DNA of 64,000 nucleotides. Origin: Anastatus disparis (taxonomy: Eukaryota; Arthropoda; Insecta; Hymenoptera; Eupelmidae). The stretch spans positions 3,322,001 to 3,386,000 of the forward strand of contig JAFFSR010000316.1 in the NCBI GenBank assembly GCA_017163975.1, read 5' to 3'. Below are positions 1 to 13,041 of this stretch, piece after piece (within the stretch, counting starts at the first letter, position 1; the number at the start of each line of letters is the position of its first letter). Both the position numbers and the translations under genes were made by a program. Under the pieces are notes generated by a model. That model was not told the DNA's origin. It did not search any database and saw nothing but the letters and a program-made list of their open reading frames with translations.

Positions 1-528
1 GCATCACGTAAAACTTATAGGTGTCTTAATCTTATCAAATAATAAAAGATATTCGCGATTTGACCTTCAAATGACCTTGATGGAGACTGGTAGGGTTAAG
101 CAGATATCAGATTTGGATTCAGTGACTCGAGTTACCTATCAGTATCTTCATTTTCTTACTAATCAACTTTTATCAATGATTAATTCGAGAAATAACTATT
201 GTATCGCGATATGACCTTCAGATGATATTGTAAAATTTTGTTACCTTGAGTGCAATACTATAATCTCATGTAAAATCGAACGCTAAATTGATTTCTGATA
301 TAGAAAATATGTAGAATCAGATTTGAATAAATTAAAATTAATTTTTGAAAATTTTTTATGAAATTTCTAGGTTTGAGTCGCCATATTAAGGCCGCTATTT
401 TGGATTTTTCAAAATCGCCAAATTGCAAAAGAAAGTAGAGTGTAAGACGAAAATTTTGAGCCCATGCACGACTTTTTTAGTGATCTACAATTTTGGACAG
501 AGCCATTATCCGTTTAACGTGGATTGAC

Positions 529-529
<1 letters not shown>
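1..529. other. AT-rich sequence, no gene seen
   Basis: No credible open reading frame, RNA gene or repeat boundary is visible in this stretch. Confidence 0.5.

Positions 530-624
<95 letters not shown>
530..624. repeat. (AT)n microsatellite
   Basis: About 95 bp of uninterrupted AT dinucleotides. It abuts the left arm of the foldback that follows. Reading frames that translate as alternating Tyr-Ile here and in the other TA runs are not genes. Confidence 0.97.
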
Positions 625-626
<2 letters not shown>

Positions 627-1612
627 GATTTTACACCAACTGGAAGAGCAAAAAAATAAAAATCGCTGAAACTCTGAGAATATATTCTGTCTGTTACTCA
701 AAATGTGTAAAAAAATATTCAAGGATTTAGATTTGAAGGACCAAGAGCCATAGATCTTTGAGATTTAGAAATTTTCAAAATTTTTGGAAAAGTACCAACT
801 TTATGATTTTTTTTTTTAAATCTTGATGTTTTAGAGAGAAATTCATGAGAATTCTTCTTGTTCTAGATAAAGAGGTGAGTTAGCATTATTTTTTACAGAG
901 CTAAATTTTGAAGTTTTCTATTGGTTCTTACATGTATTACATGGTAATTGAAATTACTCATTGTCTGCTACTTCAGAAATTGCTTTTCGAGGGCTTATTT
1001 TCTTCTATTTTTTATCAACTTGAAAATAAATTTTTGACTGTGTAAGAAAGAGCCACCAATAAGAAGTTATAACAGTTTAAAATATATATTTTCATGTCTA
1101 ATTTATTTTCAATATAAAAATTAATCATACATGATAATATATATTTTAAATTGTTTTAACTCCTTATTGATGGCTCTGACTTACATGATCAAAAATTTAT
1201 TTTAAAGTTCACGTGAAATAGAGGTACATAAGCCCCCGAAAAAAAATTTCTGAAGTAGGGAGCAATGAGTAATTTCAATTACCATATAATGCATATAAGA
1301 ACCAATAGAAAACTTCAAAATTCAGGTCTGTAAAGAATCATGCTAACTCAGCTTTTCATTAACAACAAGAAGTATTCTCATGAATTTCTCTCTAAAATAT
1401 TAGGATTTTTAGGAAAAAAAATGATCAAGTTGGGACTTTTCCAAAAATTTTGAAAAATTTCCAAATTTCAAGAATCTATGGCTCTTGATCCTCCCAATCT
1501 AAATCCTTGAAAATTTTTTACACATTTTTAGTAACAGGCAGGATATATTCCCAGAGTTTCAGAGATTTTTATTTTTCTGCTCTTCCAGTTGGTTTGAAAT
1601 GTTCCATATATA
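625..1612. mobile_element. Imperfect foldback (long inverted repeat)
   Basis: The left arm (625-1090) and right arm (about 1140-1612) are imperfect reverse complements. Shared blocks include CCAACTGGAAGAGCA near both outer ends and a block around 730-760 matched at 1465-1500. TA-rich runs lie at both outer edges, so the exact ends and any duplication cannot be read. No coding capacity is seen. It is most likely a non-autonomous hairpin DNA transposon (MITE or foldback). Confidence 0.75.
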
Positions 1613-1774
1613 TATATTTATACATTAAAAAAAGTTTGTTGTAAAAAGAACTAAAATCAAAATTATTTTGAATTATTTTTAATAATTGTATTCTTCAATT
1701 TATTTACAGTTATTTATGGTTATTTGCAGTATCTACATTTAAATAATGTATAAATGATAATAAACAACCCACAA

Positions 1775-1985
1775 AGAGAGAGATAGTGGCATGTTGGGGC
1801 GCGATAAGGGGGGGTAGAGGGGGAGAGGGGCGGTGCCCCCCATTTAAAAGAATTAATATGTAAATAAAAAAAATACAATTCATAAAAATATTATTTTTTT
1901 GCATTGCCAACAACTTTAATCAACAAGCTATCACACGACTGACTCGTACATAGATACTTGTACACGTTCTTGCGTGTTTTGATAC
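1775..1985 (+). repeat. Dispersed repeat fragment, also at 22425-22650
   Basis: A purine-rich block, a G-run, GCCCCC and then an AT-rich tract leading to ACTGACTCGTACATAG and a GCGTGTTTT block. The same order with about 80% similarity by eye recurs at 22425-22650. The last part also recurs near 27335. It is non-coding. Confidence 0.75.
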
Positions 1986-2187
1986 AGTATAAGTAAATAA
2001 GTAAATAAGTAAAAAAATTAAGATTTTGACAGAAATTTTGAATAAATAATGAAATAATGAAATATTTTCATGTTTTTCTCGATACAATATTAACTAATGT
2101 TGTTAAAATATAGTAAAATTTTACAAATTTTCTGATCATTAAAAGATTAAAATTGTTTTATACTAAGATTTTACAGATCACCTGATG

Positions 2188-4159
2188 CCCACACAGCATG
2201 GAATATTTATGGAAACTTCCTGGAATATTGACACGGAAGATTTGTAATATTTTAGAAATCTTCCATGGAATATTCCTGTAATATTCGTATGTCCTTGATT
2301 CTTCCTACATTGGAATATTCCATGGAATATTGCTGGAAGATTCTAAGAATATTTCATTGGAAGATCTAAGACATCTCAGATCTTTTATTGAAATATTTCA
2401 GGAATTTCGCAGGAATATTTCATGAAACATTCCGTTGGAACATTCATTGAAAATTTCCGGAATATGGGAACGGTAGATTTGAAACATTTTATGAACCTTT
2501 CATGGAATATAAACGAAAGATCTAAAGAATCTTTCATGGAATATGTACGAAAGATTTAAAGAATTTTCCATGAAATATTTCATGAAATATTTCTGGAAGA
2601 TTTAAGAAATCTATCGTAAAATATTCCGTGGAATATTTATGGAAGATTCGCAGAATGTTGGCACGGAAGATTTGGAATATTTCAGGAATCTTCCGTGAAA
2701 TATTCCTGTAATATTCGTGTGTCCTTGATTCTTCCTGCATTGGAATAATCCATGGAATATTCTTGAGAGATTTCAAGAATATAAAAATGGAAGGTTTGGG
2801 TAATCTTTCGTCTTTCATGAAATGTTCCTGGAAGATTTTTGGAAAATATGAAATGCTGTGAGGGGATGGTATATATATATTATATAATAACACATTACAC
2901 TTATACATCAATACATATACGCATACATAGACATTTAGTTATAAAATCTCATTTAAATATTCGCTTTGACTGTGCACAGTAAAGTGCTGATACCCTTTCG
3001 CTTTTATAGTAAGTGAGGTATCTTTCAACCGCTTGGGGATAAAACTCCCATTTAACAAACATCCCCTTATCGGCGTCACTGAAAACCTCCCGTAACGTTC
3101 TGCGCAATCTTCCAACGAAAACTTCATGGAATCATTCTAGAATCTTTTAAGCAATATTCCACTGGAAAATTACTGTAATCTCTGCGGAAAATATTTCGTG
3201 GAATATTTACGGAAGATTTATGTAATATTTCGCTGTACGATTTAAACGTTTTTAGGAATCTTCCAGTGAAATGTTGCTGGAATCTTTCTGAAATCTTTAA
3301 TGAAATATTCTACTGGAAGATTACTTAAATCTTTTTGTGGAATATTTCGTTGACTATTTATGGAAGATTTATGTTATATTCCACTGTACGATTTGGAAGT
3401 TTTTTGGAATCTTCCAGTGAAATGTTTATGGAATCTTTCTGAAATCTTTCATAAAATATTCCACTGGAAGGTTACTTAAATATTTCTGTGAAACATTTCA
3501 TGGAATATTTATGGAAGATTTATGTAATATTCCGCTGTACGATTTTAATGTTTATCGGAATCTTCCTGAAATCTTTCATGAAATATTTCATCGGAAGATT
3601 ACTTTAATCTTCCTGTGAAATGTTTCGTGGAATATTTATAGAAGATTTATCTAATATTTCGCTGTACGATTTTAAAGTTTTTTGAAATCTTCCAGTGAAA
3701 TGTTTATGGAATCTTTCTGAAATCTTTCATGAAATATTCCACTGGAAGATTACTTAAATCTTTCTGTGGAATATTTAGTTGACTAGTTCTGAAAGATTTA
3801 TGTAATTATCCGCTGTACGATTTTAAAGTTTATCGGAATCTTCCAGCGAAATGTTTATGGAATCTTTCTGGAATCTTCCATGAAATATTTTACCAGAATA
3901 TTCATAAACATGACATGGAATATTTTATGAAATATTATAGAAATCTTTCGTGAATATTACATGGAATATTTCGAAAAAGTTTTCGAACATTCCTTTGAAA
4001 TATTCCTGAAATATTCCTGGAAGCTTTCAATGGAAAATTCCAGTAGAATATTCTGAAATATTCCGTGAATACTTTCAATAATCTGCATGAAAGGTTCCAT
4101 TGAAATATTCCAGTGGAATAATTCGAAATATTTCAGTGAAATCTTCCATGCTATGTGAG
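2188..4159. mobile_element. Palindrome-array element E1 (CCCACACAGCATG ends)
   Basis: The left end reads CCCACACAGCATGGAA. The right end, read inward on the other strand, is CTCACATAGCATGGAA. Between them are degenerate arrays built on TTCCATGGAA and GGAATATTCC, in a left block (2188-2860) and a right block (3115-4159). A non-repetitive core lies at about 2870-3110. The two flanks do not show a matching short duplication, and the ends differ at two positions, so this is an older copy. The core has a 62-codon minus-strand frame (2939-3127) with no recognisable domain. It is in the same family as the elements at 16807 and 48037. Confidence 0.8.
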
Positions 4160-4807
4160 AACCATTATTTATTTCTAGCCTAACGCTTTTTTATTGTTAT
4201 TTACAGTTTTTAATATTTTCTTATAATCATTTGTTTATTCGCAGCATTATTCTACTTTTACAAAATAATTTTCATACAAGGTGATAAAATATTTTACTAT
4301 AAGATAATATATATATATATATATATATATGTTTCATTTCACAAAAAAATTTCAACATCAAAACTAATTCTCTAACGTAAAGAATAAATAATTAAATTGG
4401 TATAATTTTGAAATTTTGATATGAGAATACTTTTTATAAATAACTTTTTAATAATTTTGAATAATGGTAAATTTCTTAAATAACTTGTGGTATTGAATGC
4501 TAATTAAATTTAGTTTTAACATGAAGTTAATTATTTAGTTTGGAAATGTATTCAATAAAATAATATAACAATTTATAGGTTATCACTTAATTTTTTAAAC
4601 TTTTCATCCATAGTTGACAATTATATTGAATATATGATTTTCATTTTAATAGTTTTTATATGATATTATGTGAATTTTATAAATATAAATTAAGGAGATA
4701 TAAAATGGACAGCACACTTCCACCCATAAATATTGATTATATTTCCATTGTATTTTAAAATTTTGAATAAATAGATGCATTAACATACAGTATGTATCAC
4801 GAAGATT
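4160..4807. other. AT-rich spacer, no gene seen
   Basis: Contains a short (TA)n run at about 4307-4331. Nothing else is supported. Confidence 0.5.
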
Positions 4808-5962
4808 CCCGAGTAACCTTTTTATTACGGCAACCAACTTCTCTCAGTTGGGCCACCTTCGGCTGCCGAAGTCGGGCCACCGAATGGGTGAGGCGTGGTG
4901 GCGAGCGTGGTCCTATGATGGCCAGCCGAAAATCGTATAGATTTTGTCATAATATCGATGTGTATCTTACATAACCTCGAAATATTCTTTATTGTATTTT
5001 CATGCTATGGTAAAACTTTTTTTTAATTGAAAATTAAAAATGAGTGATTGAATTAATAAAAATGATTTTCTTTGGACTCGACCTGAACTCGTTAATAATT
5101 AATTTCGAAATTCCGCCCGAATACACGGACAAATACAACCTAAAACCAAATGATAAAAACATAATAAAAAACTGATTATTCTCGTGGAAATGAGAACTAA
5201 TTACCACAGATAATATAATTGATAAATTAATTTGTTATTCGAGTAACTCAAGTTCTTCATATTTTGTCGAGTAATTTATATTTTCTCGAGTACTCGAGTA
5301 ATTCATATTTTTTCGAATACTCAAGTAATTTATATTTTTTCGAATACTCGATTTATTCGATTAATTCATATTTTTCGAGTACTCAAGTGAATTGAGAAAT
5401 TCAAATTTTTTTCGAGTACTCGAGTAATTCGAGTAATTTATATTTTTTCGAGTACTTGGAACGAAAACTTGAGTACGCCTTCAAGTGCGAGTACTCAATT
5501 GTCGAGTACTCGCGAGTAATTTTTTCTTCCAGTTTGAGTTAAGTACTCGAAACTATCAGTACTCGACAAAAATATGAACTCGAATAACTAGTATTACTCG
5601 AATAATTCGAATCACTTGAATAACTCGAGTTACTCTAACAACTCGAATAACTCAAGTTACTTAAATTTTTTCACTAATGAAAACTATATTAAAAAATAGA
5701 CAGCTGCTTGAACAATCAATCGATCGGTTACCATTGGAAATCAGCTGTTTTTTATATAAATAATTGTACATAAATTATACGTTCAATTCTATGATTTTAT
5801 AAGCTAGATTCGGCTGCCCTCTCAGGGCCCCGTTTCGCCGCCACGCCTCACGCCGATGTGGTGCCACTGTGGCGACAGTTCGGTAAGAGTTTCGGTGCCA
5901 CTGAGGGTGATTCGGCACCGACTTCGGGCCCTCTGCACGCCGAAGTGAAAAGGTTACTCGGG
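4808..5962. mobile_element. Palindrome-array element E4 (CCCGAGTAACC ends)
   Basis: Perfect 15-bp inverted ends CCCGAGTAACCTTTT are flanked on both sides by TT, consistent with a 2-bp target duplication. GC-rich segments lie just inside each end (4845-4920 and 5810-5947) and are partly inverted copies of each other. The centre (about 5230-5660) is a degenerate array of ACTCGAGT-type palindromes separated by AT-rich spacers. The array motif CGAGTAA matches the element's own terminus. No transposase is seen. The layout is the same as E1, E2, E3 and E5, but the motif differs. Confidence 0.85.
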
Positions 5963-6348
5963 TTATTCAGTTAAATTTTTACATAAATCTATTCATTAGT
6001 TATTGAGAAGTTTGGGTTCCAATATTATTTAATAAAATTTTTTCATTTGGAATCAGAAATTTAAATATCTTGAAAACTAATGATTGGAATAATTTAAAAA
6101 TTCAAATAAATAATCATCACGAGACATACTACAAGTTAATACATTCCTTTTATGGAAATTCAGCAATAGAATGGAAAGACAGTTAATTTTTACATCTTCT
6201 TATAGTATAATATAATTAAACTTTGACAACAAATTTAACATAATGAAATAATTGTACTTTCAATGATTTGTATCATATTTAATACAAATTATATAGTAAT
6301 ATTACAGAATATTATTTTTTTCCGCATTCATAATAAATGTTTCGCAAA
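5963..6348. other. AT-rich spacer, no gene seen
   Basis: Nothing is recognisable until the 8-bp target duplication TTCGCAAA at 6341-6348. Confidence 0.5.
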
Positions 6349-6489
6349 CAGGGTTGCAAATATTTAAATCATTTTGGGCTTTAAATAAATTTTAATTCAC
6401 AAATCCTTTTTGAATTCGTAATTAGAGTTTTATTTAATTAACAATTCCTTTTAAATTAATAATTAAAAATATTTTAATTAACAAATCAA

Positions 6490-7010
6490 AATCTAATCGT
6501 GAATTGAAAAGGCTTTAATTAAAAAATCAAAAGGAATTCTTAATTAAATAAATTTCAATTAAGAAATCAAAATGTAATCGTGAATTGAAAGGGCTTTAAT
6601 TCCAAAATCAAAAGGAATCCTTAATTAAATAAATTTCAATTAAGAAATCAAAATGTAATCGTGAATTGAAAGGGCCTTAATTCCAAAATCAAAAGGAATT
6701 CTTAATTAAATAAATTTCAATTAAGAAATCAAAATTTAATCGTGAATTGAAAGGGCTTTAATTCCAAAATCAAAAGGAATCCTTAATTAAATAAATTTCA
6801 ATTAAGAAATCAAAATGTAATCGTGAATTGAAAGGGCTTTAATTCCAAAATCAAAAGGAATTCTTAATTAAATAAATTTCAATTAAGAAATCAAAATTTA
6901 ATCGTGAATTGAAAGGGCTTTAATTCCAAAATCAAAAGGAATCCTTAATTAAATAAATTTCAATTAAGAAATCAAAATGTAATCGTGAATTGAAAGAGCG
7001 TCAGTTATGA
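6490..7010. repeat. 81-bp tandem satellite, left arm
   Basis: GAATTGAAAGGG recurs near 6501, 6582, 6663, 6744, 6825 and 6906, giving an 81-bp period. Neighbouring units alternate between two variants (GGAATCC or GGAATTC; AATGTAATC or AATTTAATC), so a 162-bp dimer is the higher-order unit. The array is full of TTAATTAA-type palindromes. The inverted counterpart is at 21070-21530. Confidence 0.92.
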
Positions 7011-7099
7011 TTATGATTTGTGAATTCGAGGGCTTTAATTAAAAATTCCATAATTCCTTTTTAATTAAACGTTTTAAAGGAATTTTCATCATATATATG

Positions 7100-7198
7100 T
7101 ATATAGAAAAACAGATGTGGACGCGCACGTACATACGCACCTGGGCTCATATATATGCAACATTTCGTGTCGACCCAAACGCGCACATACAGACAAGT

Positions 7199-7257
<59 letters not shown>

Positions 7258-7366
7258 CATACATACATACATACGTGGGACATTCCACGTCAATTAGAAC
7301 GCAAACACAGACAGGTTTATATATATAGGACATTTCATGCCAATCGCATGCACACACACAGGATTA

Positions 7367-7447
<81 letters not shown>

Positions 7448-8268
7448 GGGACATTTCAGGTCAACTCGTACGTACTCATGATCACAGGCTTCTCTATATA
7501 TATGCAACATTTCATGACAACTCTCACATACCTATCCGAGTTCCTTCAGGTTCGCATATATGAGACGTTTCATGTCAATTTTCATTCATGCACACACACG
7601 TTAATATACATGGGATTTTTTTATGTAAATTTCAACGCACACACATACAGGTTTATATATATGGGACATTTCATGCCAATGCGCACGCACACATACACAC
7701 ACAGCATTATATATATATATATATATATGGGACATTTCATGTCAAATTGTACATACTCATAATCACAGGCTTATCTATATATATGGAACATTTTATGACA
7801 ACTGTCACACACCTATCCGAGTTCTCAGGTTTTCATACATGGGACGTTTCGTGTCAATTTTCATTCATGCACACACACGTTGATATACATGGGATTTTTT
7901 TCTGTAAATTTCAACGCACGCACATACAGGTTTATATATATGGGACATTTCATGCCAATGCGCATGCACACACACAGGATTATATATATATATATATATA
8001 TATGGGACATTTCATGTCAACTCGTATGTACTCATAATCACAGGCTTTTCTATATATATGGAACATTTCATGACAACTCTCACACACCTATCCGAGTTCC
8101 TTCAGGTTTACATATATGCGACGTTTCATGTCAATTTGCATTCATGCATACACGCTTTTATATACATGTGACTCTTCATGTCAACTCATGTACGACCTTA
8201 CTGACAGGTTTTTGCATATGTATATATGGTCCATTTCATATCAAATTGCTCACGTTCACCCGCAATTT

Positions 8269-8348
<80 letters not shown>

Positions 8349-8690
8349 GACATTTCATGTCAACTTGCACGTACTCATAAGCACAGGTTTTTCTATATAT
8401 ATATATATGGGACATTTCATGACAACTTGTACACACCTATCTAAGTACCCTTAGGTTTATATATATGAGACGTTTCATGTCAATTCGCATGCATGCACAC
8501 ACGCGTTCATGTACGTGGGACTTTTCATGTCGACTTACAAGCATGATATAAACATATATATATATATATACATAAGGGACATTTCATGTAGAATCGCACG
8601 TACACACACAGGTTTATTCAAGTTTATATGGAACATTTAATTTCAACTCATACGCACACGCACACGCTCACACATACAAACACATATTTA

Positions 8691-8730
<40 letters not shown>
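7100..8730 (-). repeat. TA-rich minisatellite with GACATGAAATGTC core, left arm
   Basis: Roughly 50- to 80-bp units carry a near-palindrome (GACATGAAATGTC or a close variant) followed by TA runs and GCACACACA or CATGCA blocks. Long pure (TA)n tracts lie at 7200-7250, 7377-7444 and 8279-8346, with a CATA run at 7252-7276. Unit boundaries vary. Several 100- to 166-codon frames run through it, but they translate the repeat and are not genes. Confidence 0.9.
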
Positions 8731-8732
<2 letters not shown>

Positions 8733-9735
8733 CTTTACCTTATCGATGTAGACAATATTTAAAAAATAGTTATTTATTATGCTGTGGTACCCACGATCGC
8801 CGTCTTTGGATACCTAGGTGTTAATGACAACTTAAACATCATCTACAGCTAAAACTTTTGAAATTCAACTTATAGTTTAATAACTACTTCGAAGTTGTTT
8901 CAAATGTTATCTAGCCAAACATGGATGTTCCGAGTAAGATAAACATTGTCTACAAGAATATCTTTTGAAATTTAGCCATTATTTATTAATAACATGTACG
9001 TTTCCCGAGATGACATCTCACAATATCCAGGTGATCCTGGCTACCTAGAAATCGTCTATATGAATGAATTTTGAAATTTTCCATACCGATTATGAAGTTT
9101 ACAGATATTTGCAGGGACTATGTCAAATGAAACTTGGAGATTCTTTTAGATTTCGATTCTAAGGTTGTTTGATTAGGTCGGAGAATACTCGGAAATAAAA
9201 AGATTTTAAAAGAACAATTGTTTAAGATTCATGCAAGTTCCATGAAATATGTTGATTTACTCGTAGTCGATACCCATATATAAAGATCATTCATACAAAT
9301 CATGTCGCATATAAATTTGCGGTAGTATCCCTACTAATTTATGAATTTTTCGTTCGAATAATGCCTGCGAAATTTAACTTCGAGAAAGCATATTACTATT
9401 GTAATTAGTGAATAATTTTAACATTTTTTCATCAAACATCATTCCGATATACAGGTAATAAGCGCTATTATTTAAAAAATTTAAAAAAAGTTAATTTATT
9501 TATTTTATACTTTTTAGTCTATTTATTTAATTATTGTATTTTATTTTTAAAGCATGTTTTTAAAATTTTGTATTTTCTATTTTTAAGTTAAAATTGTTTT
9601 TATTATCATTTAGAGTTACATTGCAACCAGACTTTTCGAAGATTACACTCAGGTACATCCGTTATCTGCGACTTGGTACTCCAGTTCGACCTCTTCATCC
9701 TAAATCATTATTATGCATTATAGATTCACTTTCAA
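8731..9735. other. Inner region of the giant element, no gene seen
   Basis: AT-rich, with no recognisable coding, RNA or repeat feature. Confidence 0.5.
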
Positions 9736-9737
9736 AC

Positions 9738-10145
9738 CTTGAATTAGGTTTTAGCAGCCCTGAAATCCCCGGGGAACCCACCTCGACCCAGAGAAAGCCT
9801 CCCCACTTGTACTTCCTCGGAGACGACGTCCATGCGTATTCTGGACAACGTGCATCACTTTGTGGCAATTGTTTGATCTCAAATTCGGTTTTAGCAACCC
9901 TGAAAACCCCCGAGAAACTCGCCTTGACCCAAAGAAAGCCTCCCCATTTATACTTCCTCGGAGATGACTTTTCACACCCATTATCATCGACCTGGATGTC
10001 CAGGTACCAAAATGACAACTGATTATTGTATTGTCATCCAAGACCAAAGTCTATGCCAATTGTCAGAATTTATATCTGTCAAAAAGTGCCTGAAATCGAG
10101 CGCGCAAGATTTGATTACAGACAGACAAACATGCAAACAGACATG
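9738..10145. repeat. Direct duplication with 141-bp spacing; GC-richer remnant
   Basis: The block from TTTTAGCA through CTTCCTCGGAG is present twice (about 9748-9833 and 9889-9974) at about 85% similarity. It is distinctly GC-richer than its surroundings. Further on, 10085-10145 carries GCGCGCAAGATTTGATTACA and then GACAGACAAAC repeats, a type of tail common at the ends of insect retroelements. Frames through it (for example 9594-10022) do not match a family I recognise. It is probably a decayed retroelement fragment. Confidence 0.55.
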
Positions 10146-10711
10146 AAGGCGAATATAAGAAAAGCGTATATAAAAAATAATATTTACCTACGTTAAGTCT
10201 GCTTTGAGACTAATTATCTTTCGTTTTTTATGACAAAAACAAGTAAATTGAATTTGAGAAAATTTCTATAAGTTACTTAAATTTATGAAAAAGTCAATAT
10301 AAATCGTCATTTTTGCAGAATTATGAAGATTATGATTATTTTCGCGGAAATTATAAAGTTATGGAAATTATTTATGGAAACGTTTTCGATTAGAAAATTT
10401 GTGATTATTGCAGTTGAATTTTGTTACATCATCATCAGTTATATCCTCGTTAAAATGACCCGAAAATTTCTAAAAGAATCGGAACAAATATTTTTCCGGT
10501 CTTTAAAGAATGTTTAAGAACTATTATGAAATGAAAATTGATAAATGTTTCAAGTTTTCCGAATCGTTCCGACATTGAAATTTCAATTATAAGCCGTTAC
10601 TCATAAAATTTGGAAAAGTCTATTGTATGCAACTATTTTTCCAGTGATTCAGTTGTAATTTATAAAATTGTGAATTTGGGTGATTCATTATGTTTCTTTC
10701 CGTAATATTTA

Positions 10712-11670
10712 TCTGATGTTGGAGCTACAGTAATCAAGTTTTGCTTTTTTTATTTCATTAATATCATTTTAAATTCGTAAATTAATAGTATGTTGTGTAA
10801 CGAGTAAGATTTAGTTGACTATTGCGCACGAGGGCAAGTTGGCGCACGAGCGTAGCGAATAGCGCCATTGCCCGAGACTCTCTCTCTCTCATATCTGCCG
10901 TACGACTGACTCGCAATAGTATATTTCAATACTTTTTGGTACTATTATTTGTAATTAAATTACATACTTTTAGTTCACCAATTTTACGTTTATACGGAAT
11001 AATTACGATTTCGTTAATGTAAAAATAATACAAGAATAGATGATACGATTTACTTTGTCAGAGGTTAAAGCGAGATAGAGTATAAAATTCATCATATGGT
11101 CGATGAGATACAGTATGAGGGCGCTGCGCTTGTATAAACCTTTGCGATTTTACATTAATTAACGCTTTTGCGTGACATTATTTTACAGAATGTAACGTAT
11201 TTACGTGATTTAATATAAAATAATATTATACATAGCTGTGAAACACACGTCCTCAAAAAACAACACACGCAGCGCGCGCTATTAGCTACTTACTACCCCG
11301 AAAACGCATGCGCTATAGGCCGCTTACTCAGCACGGATGAGAAAAACAAATATAATGACTTGTCCGCACTAAAGCTATGTTAATACAATAATTTTTGTTA
11401 AAATAAAAAATCATTTAAACTTGTAAATTTTTTATGAACTTGGATTGGAAATTATATCAAGCTCGACAAACCTAATCTTAAAATACGTTACATTGAAAGT
11501 TTGTATTATTACTTTTTATGTAGTATTTTCGTGGGTTTCTTGAGTTGTCCGCACTCGAGTTGAATCTTACAAATTTTTTCTTTGTCGCAAAAAAATGTTA
11601 TTAAACGCATTGTTTATTCATAACTTGGGATTGGAAATATTATTAGAAGACTGGAAGCTTCGTCATGCTC
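10712..11670 (+). mobile_element. TTAA-type element family B, interrupted copy
   Basis: This is the same family as 29943-30344 and 62023-62425 (402-403 bp). The left part is 10712-10786 and the right part about 11346-11670. Its right end ...CGTCATGCTC is followed by TTAA, while the left flank is TTTA. The internal landmark ACTTGTCCGCACTAAAG is shared with the other copies. About 557 bp of a different repeat (10787-11345) is inserted inside. Confidence 0.8.
10787..11345. mobile_element. Dispersed GC-hairpin repeat inserted in a TTAA element
   Basis: It starts at TAGTATGTTGTGTAACGAG. It contains GACTATTGCGCACGAGGGCA and CGCACGAGCGTAGCG, then CTGCCGTACGACTGACTCG. It ends near ACGCATGCGCTATAGGCC and TTACTCAGC...GATGAG. 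The same blocks in the same order occur at 22262-27530, where a LINE separates them. The limits come from comparison with the uninterrupted family-B copies. Confidence 0.7.
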
Positions 11671-11800
11671 TTAAAAATAAAAATAATGTTATCTAATTTT
11701 AAAAATAATATTAATCTGAATAATATATCCTCATCAGAAAAGTTATTGTAATTTATATATTTTTAGAACCTTTCCAATTTCATGTGTACCACTATGGTAT

Positions 11801-12185
11801 TATATGGGGATATCCATCCAACTTTAAATTCTCTAGTAACAGGTCATTATTTTAACTAGGTTATAATCTTTTGTGCTATCCTGTAACTCTATTTCTGATG
11901 TATTTTGTAAATGTGCCACAAACGGCGCAGCAGATAATTCTATAAAAAGTAAATTTACACATAAGATAAATTACGGTAATTTTTTATGTGTAAAAATGAA
12001 TGTTTCATAGAAATATCTACTGCGTCGTTTGTTAAACATTTACAAAATACATCAGAAATAGAGTTACAGGATAGCACAAAAGATTTGAACCTAGTTTAAA
12101 CAATGTGCATCATGCGGTAACCCAGTAACAGCTGTAATATGACCTGTTACTAGACAATTAAAAGTTTTGTGGATATCCCCATATA
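11801..12185. mobile_element. 385-bp hairpin MITE (TATATGGGGATATCC ends)
   Basis: The ends TATATGGGGATATCCA and TGGATATCCCCATATA are inverted. Inner blocks also pair (11877-11940 with 12010-12076, including CTGTAACTCTATTTCTGATG and its complement). TA or TATA at the ends is compatible with a TA duplication, but the ends are themselves TA-rich, so this is not certain. No coding capacity. Confidence 0.82.
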
Positions 12186-12519
12186 TCAAAAAATATGATT
12201 ATGACTTCTTTAGATTCTTTATGAATTTCTAATATATTGAATAGTGATTTTTGAAGGGCATATCATAGTATTAATTAAATTAACTTATTAATAAACTGAA
12301 AAATTGCCTAGTATTAATAAATAAGTGCGATTTATTGTATTTATTCACAAAAAAAATTTATAGCTTAGTCGTGTAAAATGGCTTAATTTCCACTATCAAA
12401 CAATTCCATGGTATGCTTAACTATTTCAAGAGTTAAAAAAATTTAATAATATGTATATTTTTTTATAACTTCAAGATCGTTACTGAGAATCATAAATAAT
12501 TTTCACGGTATTTTATTAA

Positions 12520-12892
12520 TAGCAGGTCATACATCTCTATCCTTTTATAATAAAAAAATTCAATTTTCTGCAAAACCTTATGATTGTAGCAAAAATAAGA
12601 AGAAAGCCCCATCTCGTATACTAAAAGCAATATTTTCTCTTATGAGAAAAAATTATTTTTATCACTTCGTTTCAAAGAAAACTTTGAAAAACTGAATTGT
12701 CCATCCAAGCCTCGATATTTTATGTTTTTCAAGGTTTTTTTCAAAAGGAATCGATAAAAAAATTTTTCCTAATCAAAGAAAATATTGCTTTTATGATACA
12801 AGATGGGGCTTTCTTTTTTTTGCTAAAATTATTAGTTTTTGTAAAAAAATCAATTTTTTGATTACAATAGGACATATATACTCGACCTCCTC
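12520..12892. mobile_element. TTAA-type hairpin element family A
   Basis: 373 bp flanked by TTAA at 12516-12519 and 12893-12896. The ends pair AGCAGGTCATA with a right end of CTCGACCTCCTC. The interior has inverted blocks around AAAGCAATATTTTCT and AGAAAATATTGCTTTTA. The same family occurs at 22861-23241 and, more diverged, at about 61626-62000. TTAA targets are typical of piggyBac and Kolobok transposons. No ORF is seen. Confidence 0.88.
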
Positions 12893-13041
12893 TTAAGGAT
12901 CTTTAATAGCTATTAAACTCTTTACAAGATTGTAATAATTCATCTCGATTTACTTCCACAGAGTTCGTGAAGTTTCATTAACCTTTCAATCAAAATACAG
13001 AAAATATAAAGATTCATCCGTATTCTTAAATGATCTCATAG

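Noticed and set aside
477..730. Reading frames made of Tyr-Ile repeats here and at 7061-8454, 15305-16852 and 62365-62613
   Set aside because: They translate TA, CA or minisatellite repeats on both strands; no codon bias or domain.
2939..3127. A 62-codon minus-strand frame in the core of E1
   Set aside because: Not similar to anything I recognise, and the cores of E2 and E3 have no clear counterpart.
9594..10047. Protein-coding frames of 98-142 codons on both strands
   Set aside because: They arise from a GC-richer direct duplication open in several frames; no recognised domain or gene structure.
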